From: Paragordius varius
Lineage: Eukaryota; Nematomorpha
Assembly (NCBI GenBank): GCA_964247055.1
Contig: OZ176052.1
Span: 11,160,001-11,224,000 of the forward strand
DNA: 64,000 nucleotides
Direction: 5' to 3'
This document shows, in pieces, positions 24,914-35,705 of the stretch (position 1 is its first letter; each line of letters starts with the position of its first letter). A program made the translations under genes and the position numbers. The notes under the pieces are model-generated. The model ran no database searches. It was not told the origin of the DNA and saw only the letters and a list, made by a program, of their open reading frames with translations.

Positions 24914-25159
24914 TCATGTGTCTTTACTAGTTATTATTGAATAGCCTCCAACCTTTAAATGTGTGCTGTAAATACTTTGTAGCACATCTATCGTTTCATT
25001 TTGAGAATTGGCAAAACCTAAAAACAAAGGAAAATACTTAAAATAGTATAACACTGTGATATAATTTTCCCGTAACTTAACTAATACGTTTTTTAATGAA
25101 TACAAAAATTCAATCGAACACGGTAGTTTTAATCTAAAAAGCTTAAGTTTTCTTATCAA
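24914..25159 (-). CDS. Unassigned open frame, possible gene fragment
   Basis: An 81-codon open frame with protein-like composition (IEFLYSLKNVLVKLREN, then NETIDVLQSIY). There is an acceptor-like TTTTTTAG just upstream, so it may be one exon of a gene. The upstream side is cut off by the hAT-derived element starting at 25174. A weak likeness to the C-terminal half of ELP4 was considered but not accepted. It could equally be chance. Confidence 0.25.
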   Translation of the reverse strand: MIRKLKLFRLKLPCSIEFLYSLKNVLVKLRENYITVLYYFKYFPLFLGFANSQNETIDVLQSIYSTHLKVGGYSIITSKDT

Positions 25160-25173
25160 AAGTGAGTTATATC

Positions 25174-25710
25174 TAGGGTTGTCACGACCAGGTCAATGAC
25201 TATTTTTTTTTGACCATGGTCATTAAAAAAACAGATTGCTGATTTTTTGGAAAAGAGGTAGTGAGATTAATTGTTTTTTGATATATTTTTTAAAAAATAT
25301 AAATTAATGCTTATTTAACAATATAAAATTGTTAACACGCATCCTTATAACATTATCATTTAAGCATATCCAGTCATTTCGAAAAACAAAACAATCAAGC
25401 ACTTTGCAAAATATTCAATTATTCCATATATGTGAACCAATAAAATGCAAAAACATTTTATAATTGAATATTTCAATGATGAAAGAACGTGTAGAACAAA
25501 CTAAATAAAATTTTATTTGTAATATACAGTATAAAGCTATGTATTTGAAGATAGGCCACAAACATGTGGCAAAATATATTTGAAAACAAAATTCTTGAAA
25601 ATTTGATTGAAAAATTTGTAATAAATATTAAAAAATGTATAATACAAACTTTTAACAAAAAACATGACATTATTGGTGAAACGCAAGTGTCGTTCGAACA
25701 TTATTTTCAA
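25174..25710 (-). mobile_element. Non-autonomous hAT element, truncated copy
   Basis: Begins TAGGGTTGTCACGACCAGG and GACCATGGTCATT. These correspond, inverted, to the right end of the element at 29803-30507. Interior blocks also match in reverse (for example CAAGCACTTTGCAAAATATT and ATGTGGCAAAATATATTTG). Similarity fades after about 25700 and no far terminus or target duplication was found, so this copy seems to have lost one end. Confidence 0.65.
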
Positions 25711-26431
25711 TCCAATAGCATGGTCAATTTTCTATCCTTATTGTTGGAATTGAGCAGGAAATAAAGTTTCAAAGTTATACTAACATATAAATGTCATTAC
25801 CTCTTTTGCAAAAAGGACTTAACTTATACCCCATTATTTTAATATGAATTACCGATATTTTATCGCATAGTTTATTAGTACTATTTAGAATGACATAATT
25901 AATTTATTTGTAGTTCCCGATTGTTTTCGTAGTGTTTCTAGCTTTTACCTATAACGCGTGTAATTTTATTAGCTCTTCTCATATAAAACCATTACTTCAA
26001 ACTTTACCGTTCTCTGTCAGTTCTTTTTTCAATAATAAATATTAAATTATTGTAATGTAACCATTTTTGGAACTTTGTGAAAAGGTATACTCTCACCTTA
26101 AGTTTATAAATTAAAAAATGAGACCTTATTCGAAAATCGGAGAAGTGTATGATGCTAAAGCTCTTCATTTTGATAAGCTAATTTTATGAACGAGCGGAAA
26201 TATATTTTATGCGTTTTGTAAGTTATTTCACAGCAACATCAATGGAGACAGATAATAAATCGACATGAGATATTATATAAATTCACATATTCTTTTATAC
26301 CTTTAAAGTTGTTTTTATAAACAGCGACCATAGTTCAAAATTAGAGAAATAATTATTATATTTTTCCTTTTTCTAACGTATAATTTTATGGCCGAAATAT
26401 AAAATTTTTTTAGTTTACAATATTGATAGGT
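25711..26431. other. Intergenic stretch, nothing recognised
   Basis: AT-rich; no supported exon or repeat end. Confidence 0.35.
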
Positions 26432-26659
26432 TTAAAATATTTTTATGAAAATTGATTTTTCGCTCATAATTAACCGTCTCAATACAATTTTAACTTTATG
26501 CAGTGGATACCGCTCTCCGATTTCATCAATTATATTGGGAATGTTTTTATTAAAAAACATACAAATTAAACCGACTAACCCAATGCAAATCACGCGCATC
26601 AAATTACTGATGATTCGGAATATAATTGGAAGTTTACAAACTCCAAACATACCAATCAA
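26432..26659 (-). CDS. Unassigned hydrophobic open frame downstream of PIGF
   Basis: A 75-codon frame, hydrophobic (IFRIISNLMRVICIGLVGLI) with a basic tail. It lies 140 bp beyond the PIGF stop on the same strand. It overlaps a similarly long plus-strand frame, so one of the two must be a shadow. No family recognised and no splice support. Confidence 0.25.
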   Translation of the reverse strand: MIGMFGVCKLPIIFRIISNLMRVICIGLVGLICMFFNKNIPNIIDEIGERYPLHKVKIVLRRLIMSEKSIFIKIF

Positions 26660-26798
26660 GTAAACAACAGAAAAAAATAGTAGCTTATGTATTAAAACTA
26701 AATGTCTTGGTTATATAGGATAAACCAACATCGCTTATTTTCTAACAAATTACAAAATTTATAAAGAAAAATAAATACCGATATAATATGAAGTCCAT

Positions 26799-27218
26799 TT
26801 AACGGTAAATATGGATTAATTTAATGGAATAATATGCAACCAGAAAAATAAAGCTTCCTAAAAATGAGCATAATGGCCATTCCTAAAATAAATATATAAG
26901 TCTACATGCCAAAATAAATTCCAATCAAGTAAAGCCAAAAATGATCCACACCATGCCCCAATAAGAATGATAAGCGCAAAATAAGAGTTTGTATTTCTAG
27001 ATAGCAATGATGAATATATTAATGCAAAGGAAAGCGTTTTTAAGGAGCTAAAGATTATAAGTTGTCTACCATGCGTTTGCTCCAAACAAAACTGGCAATA
27101 TGTAATAAACTACGTTAGTGCAAAACCAATTTAACATCTGTTTAATTTTGCAACACACGGTCAGTTCCCGATATTGAAATGGTATAAGTTTTATAAATTT
27201 AGGCTTCCCATAAAACAT
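26799..27218 (-). CDS. PIGF: PIG-F / GPI11-like GPI-anchor synthesis subunit
   Basis: Three exons: 27218-27070, 27047-26906, 26882-26799 (124 aa plus stop), separated by introns of only 22 and 23 nt. PIG-F is an ER multi-pass protein that partners the ethanolamine-phosphate transferases adding EtNP to GPI anchors. Diagnostic sequence: ILPVLFGA (family 'VLYGAPL'), [13 protein letters not shown], then [19 protein letters not shown] joined across the second intron to [10 protein letters not shown]. This matches the family block 'GAWLGA.PIPLDW..PWQ.WPISC..GA'. The protein is shorter than human PIG-F (about 219 aa). The N-terminal helices are missing from this model, so either upstream exons remain unseen or the protein is truncated. 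Confidence 0.8.
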
Positions 27219-27639
27219 TTCGGTTAAAAACTAAATTGGCCAAAAAAATGAAGCAAAATAGGCCTGTGCCTCAATGGATTAGAATGTGTACAGGGAATAA
27301 AATAAGGTATTATTTTTTTAATTTTTTAGATATAATACCAAACGCCGAAATTGGAAGAAAACAAAATTAGGATTTTAAGCTGAATAAATTATTGTTTACA
27401 TGAATATATGGATATTATATTTATTTGGATCTATTTATTCGTCCACCTTGTAATAATTCTCAAAGATTTTCGTAAAATTGTAATTAATTATACATTTTCA
27501 TGTAACATGTTATACGTTTCTTAAACTATATGGTAATCATTTAATTTGCAATTAAAAATGATTTTTATCTTTTTTTTGCTTTTGTTGTTTTAAAAAACTA
27601 TTATAAAGAAGTAAATATATTTGGATGAAGCCTATAAAA

Positions 27640-28763
27640 CATTGGTATTCAAACCGCAAAACCCGGGCCGCAGGCCCTAAATCGATTTTTATTCACCTGA
27701 GTAAATGACTTAATTTTTTGATCTACCTTTTTCAAGTAAAAATATCTGCAGCAAAAGCCATTCGGTATTATATGTTTGTCCCCTGAAAGAGAAAAATATT
27801 TTATTTGGTTCTTTAAAAAATTTTGATGACTGCCACTGCTAGAAAAAATATTTTTTTTATCATTAAAATCACTTAGTTTAGGGGTTAGTTTTTAGGTCCT
27901 GAGCTGTGTTATATTAACCACACTGATATTTGGCAAAATTAAAAAATATACATATGGCCAGCTTATTTACAATTTCGTAGGATGATATAAAAATTATTTG
28001 GAGTTATTTTAACAAGATAACATATTATTTGAATTCTTTAATTTTTACAGTTTTCTATAACTCTTTAAATTAGATAGCACTTTATCCACCGTCTTTTTAA
28101 ATATCGAAAATTTGCTCAAAAACCAAAAGATGTTAAATGTTATTGCCCTCGGTCCAAAGTCAGTGAGTATAAAAAAAATCAGATAATGTTTATCGGGAAA
28201 TGTATCATTGGCATATGGATATATCCAATATTAAGCCACTTAAGCATTTCGGTTTTGATTGGGCGAATATCATTGAAGAATTCGTTTAAAAATGATTCTA
28301 ATATGGAGGCTCATGGAGAATTATAGAGAGGAGAGATATGTTGAGTTTTTGCAAGATGTGCCAAATAAATGTAAAAATATAAAAAATGTGCTCAAGTTAT
28401 TTTAACTGTTTTTCCCTAAACATACATCTGTGAGACGGAATATTTAAAAATGAATTATGTCAAGAATACATACAAAAATCGCTTAACCGATGATCATATG
28501 GATGACGTATTAAAATTGGCCTGTTTTGAGGCGGAACCAAATTTATCAAAAATTATTGGTTAATATCAAAATAAATGTTATCAAAATATTTTAATTTTTT
28601 TTAACTAAATGATGCTAAAAGAGTTTTTAGCTAATCATTGTGCTGATTTAGAATAACCATGTTCATATGTGCCAAATAGCTATTTTGCCATTATCAGGTT
28701 CATTGTCCACGAAAATAAAATATATTTTATTTGGCCGGCCAAATATTTTGGTTAGTACCACTG
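27640..28763 (+). pseudogene. hAT transposon fossil (ZBED-like)
   Basis: Left end CATTGGTATTCAAACCGC and right end ...GGTTAGTACCACTG form hAT-style inverted termini. The flanks CTATAAAA and ATATAAAT look like a worn 8-bp duplication. Near 28435-28560 the plus strand reads EYLKMNYVKNTYKNRLTDDH followed by DVLKLACFEAEPNLSKI, which is the C-terminal dimerisation region of ZBED-type hAT transposases. Upstream pieces are in mixed frames with stops. Confidence 0.65.
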
Positions 28764-29802
28764 ATATAAATGATACAAATAAAAATAATATTTAGAAAAA
28801 TGTTTTTATTAAAGACAAATGGGCAATTTTAACGTGCTTTATAAGATACATATAAAATTGCTGTGTTTATATGGAGAATGGTTTTTCTATTGGTATAGTT
28901 TAACATACTCCTTTACCTCATTCTTCTATAATATAGCTATATTATCTCATTAAAAAAATTGTCATATATATATATAACCTCACCAATTCAAAAGCTCGAA
29001 ACTCGTTTTCATCTCAAACCTATATAATTTTACTAAGTTAGTGGTGGTTATTAGTAATTGAACCCAAGCGTCAATTAAAAAATGTAGGTGGACCGCAGAA
29101 AGATATTATAAATGGCAAGAATTGTTCAAATGGGTCTAGACCTTTTCCGCAAAAATTTTCGGACACGAATGCATTTCTAAAAAATTCATTTACACGATAA
29201 GGTTAAACACAGGGTCTAATGCACAATTCTTATATAATCGCCATTTATATAACAATTTATAGGTCATTGTCGAATAATTGGCACACGTTTTCCGGAGATA
29301 ATTGTTTCAAAGACTGTATTTATAAGATGGGTCTTAAATAGGCCCTAATTCAAAAAGAATTTACCAATATGAGAGAAATGCCCAGGACTAATACTGAATC
29401 CATAAACTTCCATTGGTTTAATTTATTTGGTCTTCCTGCAAAAATACAATCTAAAATGGAGGGAGCTGAGAGGGGCTAATTAAAAAATACTCGAATATGA
29501 TCGACGTATTTATCAAAAAATATCCATTGATTGTGGGGCCGTTTCCCGGAAAATAGCTTTATATCCTAATTATTAGGGATCTATATTATAAAACACCTAA
29601 TTTTACATCTGTGCATAGTGGCTATTTTTTATGAATAAATCCATCATTGAATTTGATTTGGCTTACGAATTTTCTGGAAAAAAAATATATTACATTTAAA
29701 ACAAGTTAGCAAGACAAATTAGCTAGTGAAAAGGGCACTAATTTACTTCAGAATAAGGTTATATATCAAAAGGATTTTTACGCTCCCGATATCATGTGGG
29801 AC
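28764..29802. other. Intergenic stretch, probable old repeat debris
   Basis: Some phrases (GACCGCAGAAAG, CCGGAGATAATTG, ATAGCTTTATATC) have the uneven composition of decayed repeat sequence. No family, exon or RNA gene could be assigned. Confidence 0.3.
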
Positions 29803-30507
29803 TAGGATTGTGCATTTTACCGCTTTTTCAAAAAAGTCCGGTTAGACCAAGTCAGACCATAGTCATGACCATTTTTTACTTGGGTAAATATCATGCGAAA
29901 TTGGATATTAAAAATATTGTTCGGACAAAACTTGTGTTTCACTAATAATGTCATGTTTTTTCTTAAAAGTTTGTATTATACATTTTTTTTATATTTATTA
30001 TTTACAAAAATTTTCAATCAAATTTAATCAAGATTGTTTGCAAATAAATTTTGCCACAAATTTGTGTCCTTCTGAATCTTCAAATACATAGCTTTTACTG
30101 GATATTTCAAATAAAATTTTACTTAGTTTTTACACTTACTTTCATCATTGAAACATCCAATTATAAGGTGTTTTTTCAATTTATTCGTTCACATATATGG
30201 AATAATTGTATATTTTGCAAAGTGCTTAATTGTTTTGTTTTTCGAAATAACTGGATATGCTTAAATGCTAATGTTATAAGGTTGCATGTTTAACAATTTT
30301 TATAATATTGTTAAATGAGCATATTTAATTGTATTATATTTAAAATTTTTATTAAATAACAATAAAATCTTATCTCTCTTCCAAAAAAATCTAGCAATTT
30401 TTCAAAAAACAGCGGTTTTAAATGACCATGGTCAAAAAATAAATGGCCACTGACCTGGTCATGACCCGGTCAATTGACCGGGTAGTGGCTTGGTCAGCAC
30501 AACACTA
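29803..30507 (+). mobile_element. Non-autonomous hAT element with intact 8-bp TSD
   Basis: A 705-bp element flanked by a perfect 8-bp duplication TGTGGGAC (29795-29802 and 30508-30515). Ends: TAGGATTGTGCATTTTACC on the left and, read inward from the right, TAGTGTTGTGCTGACCAAGC. Subterminal repeats of 'GACCATGGTCA' and 'GACCGGGTCATGACC' type lie at both ends and are probable transposase binding sites. No transposase frame. A truncated, inverted sibling lies at 25174-25710. Confidence 0.85.
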
Positions 30508-30650
30508 TGTGGGACACTTCAAGTTTTTGCAACTGGCAATTCGTGTCAGCTTTGCGATCAATTTATATATAAATGCTAAGGGTATAAACTCAACAGTTTA
30601 TAAGTCAATTAGGTATTAATTTTTTTTAAAAATTATCAAATTGTATATCA

Positions 30651-33600
30651 TCATTCACAGGTTTTAAAAAATTTGCACGTGTTTTCATATATCTGATTAG
30701 CCATGACATCAATAGTCATCTCTGCGGGCAATGTTCCATTTTTTCGCTTAATAGCGTATATAACTTCAATAACTTGAATTAATGTGCAAGGCTCATTACG
30801 GCCTTTAACCAATATTATTTTTTCATCCACATCTCCAGTTTTCGTACTGGGGAGAATATCATTGTTTGTCCCCAGATTGAGATGGTATTTTTCCTTTTTT
30901 ATCGATGCAAACTTAGTTTTAACATACGGAAAACTGGCATGTGAAGGTTTTATTTCGCACCACGGCGCATCTAAGATAAAAAAATTGAGGACAATGCATA
31001 GCTAATACATTTATCATTACATATTAGTAGCCCAATAATTATTAAATTTGCAAATTTTTTAAATGAATGCTAAAAATCGTTGGGTAATAATTTATCATCA
31101 AGTAACTTTCAAAAATATGCTTTGTTTCAATCGAAAGTCGGTAAAGTCTAGCATAACATTTTAAGCTCAATCACGTTAGATAACATAAAAAACTTGCACT
31201 TAAATTCTGATATTTTTTAATTTGAATTACAAGATAGATGGTAAAAAAGATCTTTCCAAATTAATGAAAGAATGAAATTGTTTACATAATTGAAACACGA
31301 GTTAAATATAGAATCAGGCTAAAATCTAGCTACAAACAAAAGTCAAATTTTTTGTGAGATGCATAAAAAATAGAAAACATTTGTACCAAGCTAAAATATT
31401 ACACCTGTTTCAATCATTAATCTATCAAGTGGTATGTTGGAAACAGTCTTTAAATTTTCTTCCGTTTTTAGCGAACAACCATTGATTCCGATAAAAAGTT
31501 TTGGAGAAAATGCTAACAACTCTACAGACTCCTCCAATGTTCCAGTAAATGAATGGACCTATTTAACATTGAAATTTACGAGATTAAACAAATGTTATAT
31601 CAAAAAGATAGGGAGGATAAGCCGTAAAATATGCGCTTTTTTGTCCGAAAAAATTAATGAGTTTTTAATAATTTCTTAGCCTAATTATTTAATTAAAAAT
31701 AAAAAATTTTTATGTAAACTTATAAACTTAATCACCATAACTACAATTAGTGGGTTAAAAAATAAATAAAACTCGGTTTTACCCGGCGGTCAATTTACGC
31801 AGAAAATGTTAATATATAAACGTTATAATTTTATCATTTGTATTAAGTAGTGTTATTATTTAACTATCACAAATTAATTTAAAATATTCTAATCTAATCT
31901 TTTATGACTATTTATAATAAAAACAATCGCAATCTCGGTCGAATGCAGTCATAACCAACAATCCTGATCTTAATCATAATTTTTTATAAAAAAATATCTA
32001 AATATTTAGTTATAATTTTATTACGTATATTTTTAATTTTAACATATGACAAAGACTAGAAGTAGTCAAAAATTCATTTTTTATATTTATTTACAACTGA
32101 ATATGCCTAATCCAAAATATTAATTATAAGGTATAAAGTGCTAAATTTCTTACAACGCCCCGATAGTTATCAATAACATCTTTGTTTTGCTTTAAAATTT
32201 CCACAAAATCTTGGTGAGAATTTCTGCAATGCAAAAATGATGGAAGTCCATACCTGCGTGCCAAATCCATTTGTAATTTAAAATATCTAATATAAAATTT
32301 CTTTTAAACACCTCTTTGTTTGATTTAGTCATATATTCAAATGAACTATTAATAAATTAAAACAGAATAATAATTAAATAATTATATAATCAGTAAAAAC
32401 TTTTACTGGACCATTAAAGTAATTGAACGAAATACAAATAAATATATATGACTATCAGATATCCTGCATTTAATTAAATAAAAATCCATTTTAACACATA
32501 TTCTTATGTTTGCGATAACCAAAGTCTTCATAAGAATATAACTATAAAATAGATAGTTCAAAACGGGCCAAGCACAACTAAATAATATAGACGTATACAT
32601 TTATTTAATATATATTTTATTTCGGATTTTAGCTTAAAACCGGGGTTTCGAGCCGGAACCACATGGAACCGAAATTCCGTTTCCTGGAACCGATTCCTTT
32701 GGGTTGAAACCAACTGGTTCCAATTCAAGTTCCGAAATTTCGGGAAGTATCCCGGTTTATTTTCAAATTCTTAGTAACCAGTTTGGTTACGGTTCCACAT
32801 GTAAAAACAGAGATTTTCACATGGTTTTATTTTTAACATATAAAATTTATTGTTAAATTATTATTAATATTGATCGTATGATAACATTTTTTTTAGTTTA
32901 CCATCAAAATCGAGTGACCTACATAATTTTAAAAAAGTTTAAATATTATTTATAAAAATAATGATTTAATTGCAATTTTTTCTCATTTGTCATTTTTTTT
33001 CAATATCTTACCTTCAACACTTGAAGAGAACCACAGACATTATAATTTACGTAGATTTTTTGATCTACATTTATCTCATTAATTAATGAAACTGGTAAAA
33101 AAATCATAAACTATAAATAACGGAAAATAATGAGCCATGCCATGTATCAGTGGTATACAAACCGCGTCCCACGGACCGCATGAGCCCCTGAAGATTTTTT
33201 TTGCCCATGGAAAATATTAAAATTATCATGTAGGATTACATTAGCGGTACATATTATGGCTTATAACTAAAAAGAAACTTCTCTAAGCTTTTTATATCTT
33301 AAGAACTGAGAGTCTTACCCTCAAATTGCTTGGTACAATCATTTAATATTAATTTAAGATTTCCTCAATAGATGCGAAGATAATCCTTACGCATTGAATA
33401 TTTGCCTATTATGTTGTTTTATATAACAAACTTTTTTGTAAAATAATCATTTAATGAAAAATCAGGAACCAATATGAAACGGTTCCAGAACTGTTAAATT
33501 TAGCTATCCGATTCCGGTTTGGTCAAAACGACCCTGGATTCCGTTCTGCCTTATTTGAACCGCTTCGACACCCTGCAAAAAGGCTTTTTAAAAAATAAAG

Positions 33601-34506
33601 TATGACGGCATTTTCAAAATCAATTCGATTTTCTCTTTTAGGTGTTTTATGCTCCTTAAATGTTTGAAATTTTGTTAAATTTTTTTGTTTCATGGAATAA
33701 CATTTTTGCAAAAACAGAAGCATTATATTGCAATGATATATTAACAGAATAAAAGTTATTAAACAATTAGTTATGATAAAAAATAAATGATTAGAAAAAA
33801 ATATATAGAACTTTTTCTAGATTTTAGAAAATTCAAATTATTTAATTCACATATATATATAAAAAGAAATATAGTAGATAGCTAATATTGATATACCGGT
33901 ATTAATATTTAAATATAATTATTAAGAAAAAGCTGCTAGCCGAAAAAAATTCATTACTAAAGTTTATTTTTAATATTTTTTTTTATCAACCACAACATTT
34001 TATAAACGAAAAAATACTCAATCTGAGTTTCCTTTGGACAAAAATGTAAACGATCATAATCTTTATCTTAATTTTCTGTAAACCTAATCCATATTCACCG
34101 ATAGCTTTGACATATTCCAAATTTTCGTGAATTATGTTTGATAACTTGTTAAAATAATTATATCCGTCATCCTGAGATTGGTCGAATTCCAAACAGCGTG
34201 TTGGGTGACAGCCAGCAGTAGTGAAAATAAAATTTTGGTATTTTTTGGATAAAAGAATATTATTATTTATATCTTCAATATTTCCACTGGTTGAAATAAT
34301 CTATGTTCTAAATGATGCATACCTTATCAACATTACATTTTTGGGCTTTTTTTAAAACTAAATCTATGTCTGACTCATGTAACTTTTTTTCATGATAATA
34401 TCCATTGTACATATTATCTAAAATATATACTATAATCACCAGAAAGATTCGCTCCAATATCTAAAATTAACAAAAATTTACCATAAAATTTAAAAATTTG
34501 TGCCAT
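30651..34506 (-). CDS. TATDN1: TatD-type metal-dependent DNase (TATDN1)
   Basis: Eight exons: 34506-34482, 34460-34440, 34417-34323, 34300-34084, 34060-34018, 32286-32154, 31558-31405, 30970-30651. All junctions are GT-AG and all phases agree (335 aa). TatD enzymes are TIM-barrel metal-dependent nucleases acting on 3' ends. Family motifs in order: FYDIGANL (N-terminal metal site region), [23 protein letters not shown] (metal-binding Glu), [56 protein letters not shown] and VKGRNEPC. The first four introns are 21, 22, 22 and 23 nt, and exon 2 is only 21 nt. Intron 5 (32287-34017) is 1731 nt and full of repeat sequence. The start ATG gives the usual TATDN1 N-terminus. Confidence 0.93.
32639..33574. 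mobile_element. hAT-like repeat sequence in TATDN1 intron 5
   Basis: Left part (CCGGGGTTTCGAGCCGGAAC, with many GGAACC phrases to about 32800) and right part (…TTGAACCGCTTCGACACCCTG near 33574) look like inverted hAT-style ends. A second terminus-like sequence, CAGTGGTATACAAACCGC, starts at 33148 inside it and resembles the left end of the element at 27640. No target duplication was found and the extents are uncertain. Confidence 0.4.
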
Positions 34507-35705
34507 GCGGTAGAGTGTGTTCTGCTTAAAAAGATTTTTCGCATGTACCATTATGAAAAATAACAGTGTGCAACATAAATAGGTATTTTCGTCTTACCAT
34601 TTACAAAACGATTGACGATGAGGCAAATACATAAAAACGGGTTTTAACACATACTTTAACATTTCATGACCTTTTCATTTTTTGTTAGATGTGACTATTT
34701 GGGTAGTTTTATATCCAGCTCAATATTGTACATAAACTATTATTTAGAAGATTTTCTTAATTATTTAATAAATAAAAATATTTTATTTTTAGAGTTTTGT
34801 AACTTTTAGAGTTTAATACCCATATTATAGCTGCAATAATTAATGGGATAATTTATATCACAGAGCGATTTAAAATTTTAATAGCTTAAAAAGTCTTTAA
34901 TGTAATAAGTTGATTTTAAATTTGCCATTTAACTCTTTGGGCGCATTATTATACAAACAATTTTTTTAAAAGTAAAAAATCTTCATCTCAAACTTTTTCG
35001 CCGCCATTATTTATTTTATTTTCAAATCGCCAATGCAACAAGCAAATAAATGTAAAATGGTTAGAAAATGAAAACAAAATTCAGGCTACATACCAACAAA
35101 CACTTGATGAATTATAATATTAGCTTTTTATTTCAATCGGATTTCGGAGCTGTCCCATTGTAGTCATATAACTAAAACATAAACTTTTTTATTTTATACA
35201 TGAGAACAAATATTTAATAACTAAATTTTAAATAAAAAGCTTTCAAAAAAGTTTAATTGGGCGCTTGGATATAAAACCCCCCAATATGTCAACTAAGAAA
35301 AAAAGTAAAAAGGTTATGTGGTATTCAAAAGTTAATTTAATATAGCGGTATTAATCCCTTTAAGAAAAAATCTAGGTTTGACGAATATATTTGAGTTTTA
35401 TAAAAAATAATATACTTTTTATAATTTACCCTAAGCCCTAGAAAGCATAGGTTCAGAATTACCCACTAATAAAAAGCTATTAAATATTTATATTTTGAGT
35501 TAGAAATAAAGTAATAAAGAGCACAACTCTTATGATCGCAATAATTATTTTATGTTTATAAATACATTTCATAAATTATCCGTAATTTTAAATGTTTATC
35601 AAAATTTAATTTATTCTACAAAAATTATATAAAAGTTATTGCCTATAATTTTTAATAAAACAATAGTCCAACTGAATTAGTGAATGGCAAAAGAGAATAT
35701 GTTGC
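34507..35705. promoter_or_regulatory. Divergent spacer between TATDN1 and ZO-1/TJP
   Basis: TATDN1 (-) and ZO-1/TJP (+) are transcribed away from each other from this 1.2-kb spacer, so both promoters must lie here. A TATA-like or other precise element could not be chosen in such AT-rich DNA. The stretch near 34985-35030 (TCTCAAACTTTTTCGCCGCC) recalls the interior of the TTAA-flanked MITEs and may be a diverged relative. Confidence 0.4.

Noticed and set aside
24914-25159. Assignment of this frame as ELP4
   Set aside because: Only a vague likeness in one helix (FLYSLKNVLVKLREN); the expected C-terminal ELP4 block was not found nearby.
32639-33574. A complete hAT element in TATDN1 intron 5
   Set aside because: End-like sequences are present but no 8-bp target duplication was found, so it is listed only as hAT-like repeat sequence.
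34927-35300. Fourth copy of the TTAA-flanked MITE
   Set aside because: One internal phrase is similar, but the termini do not match and no inverted ends were found.
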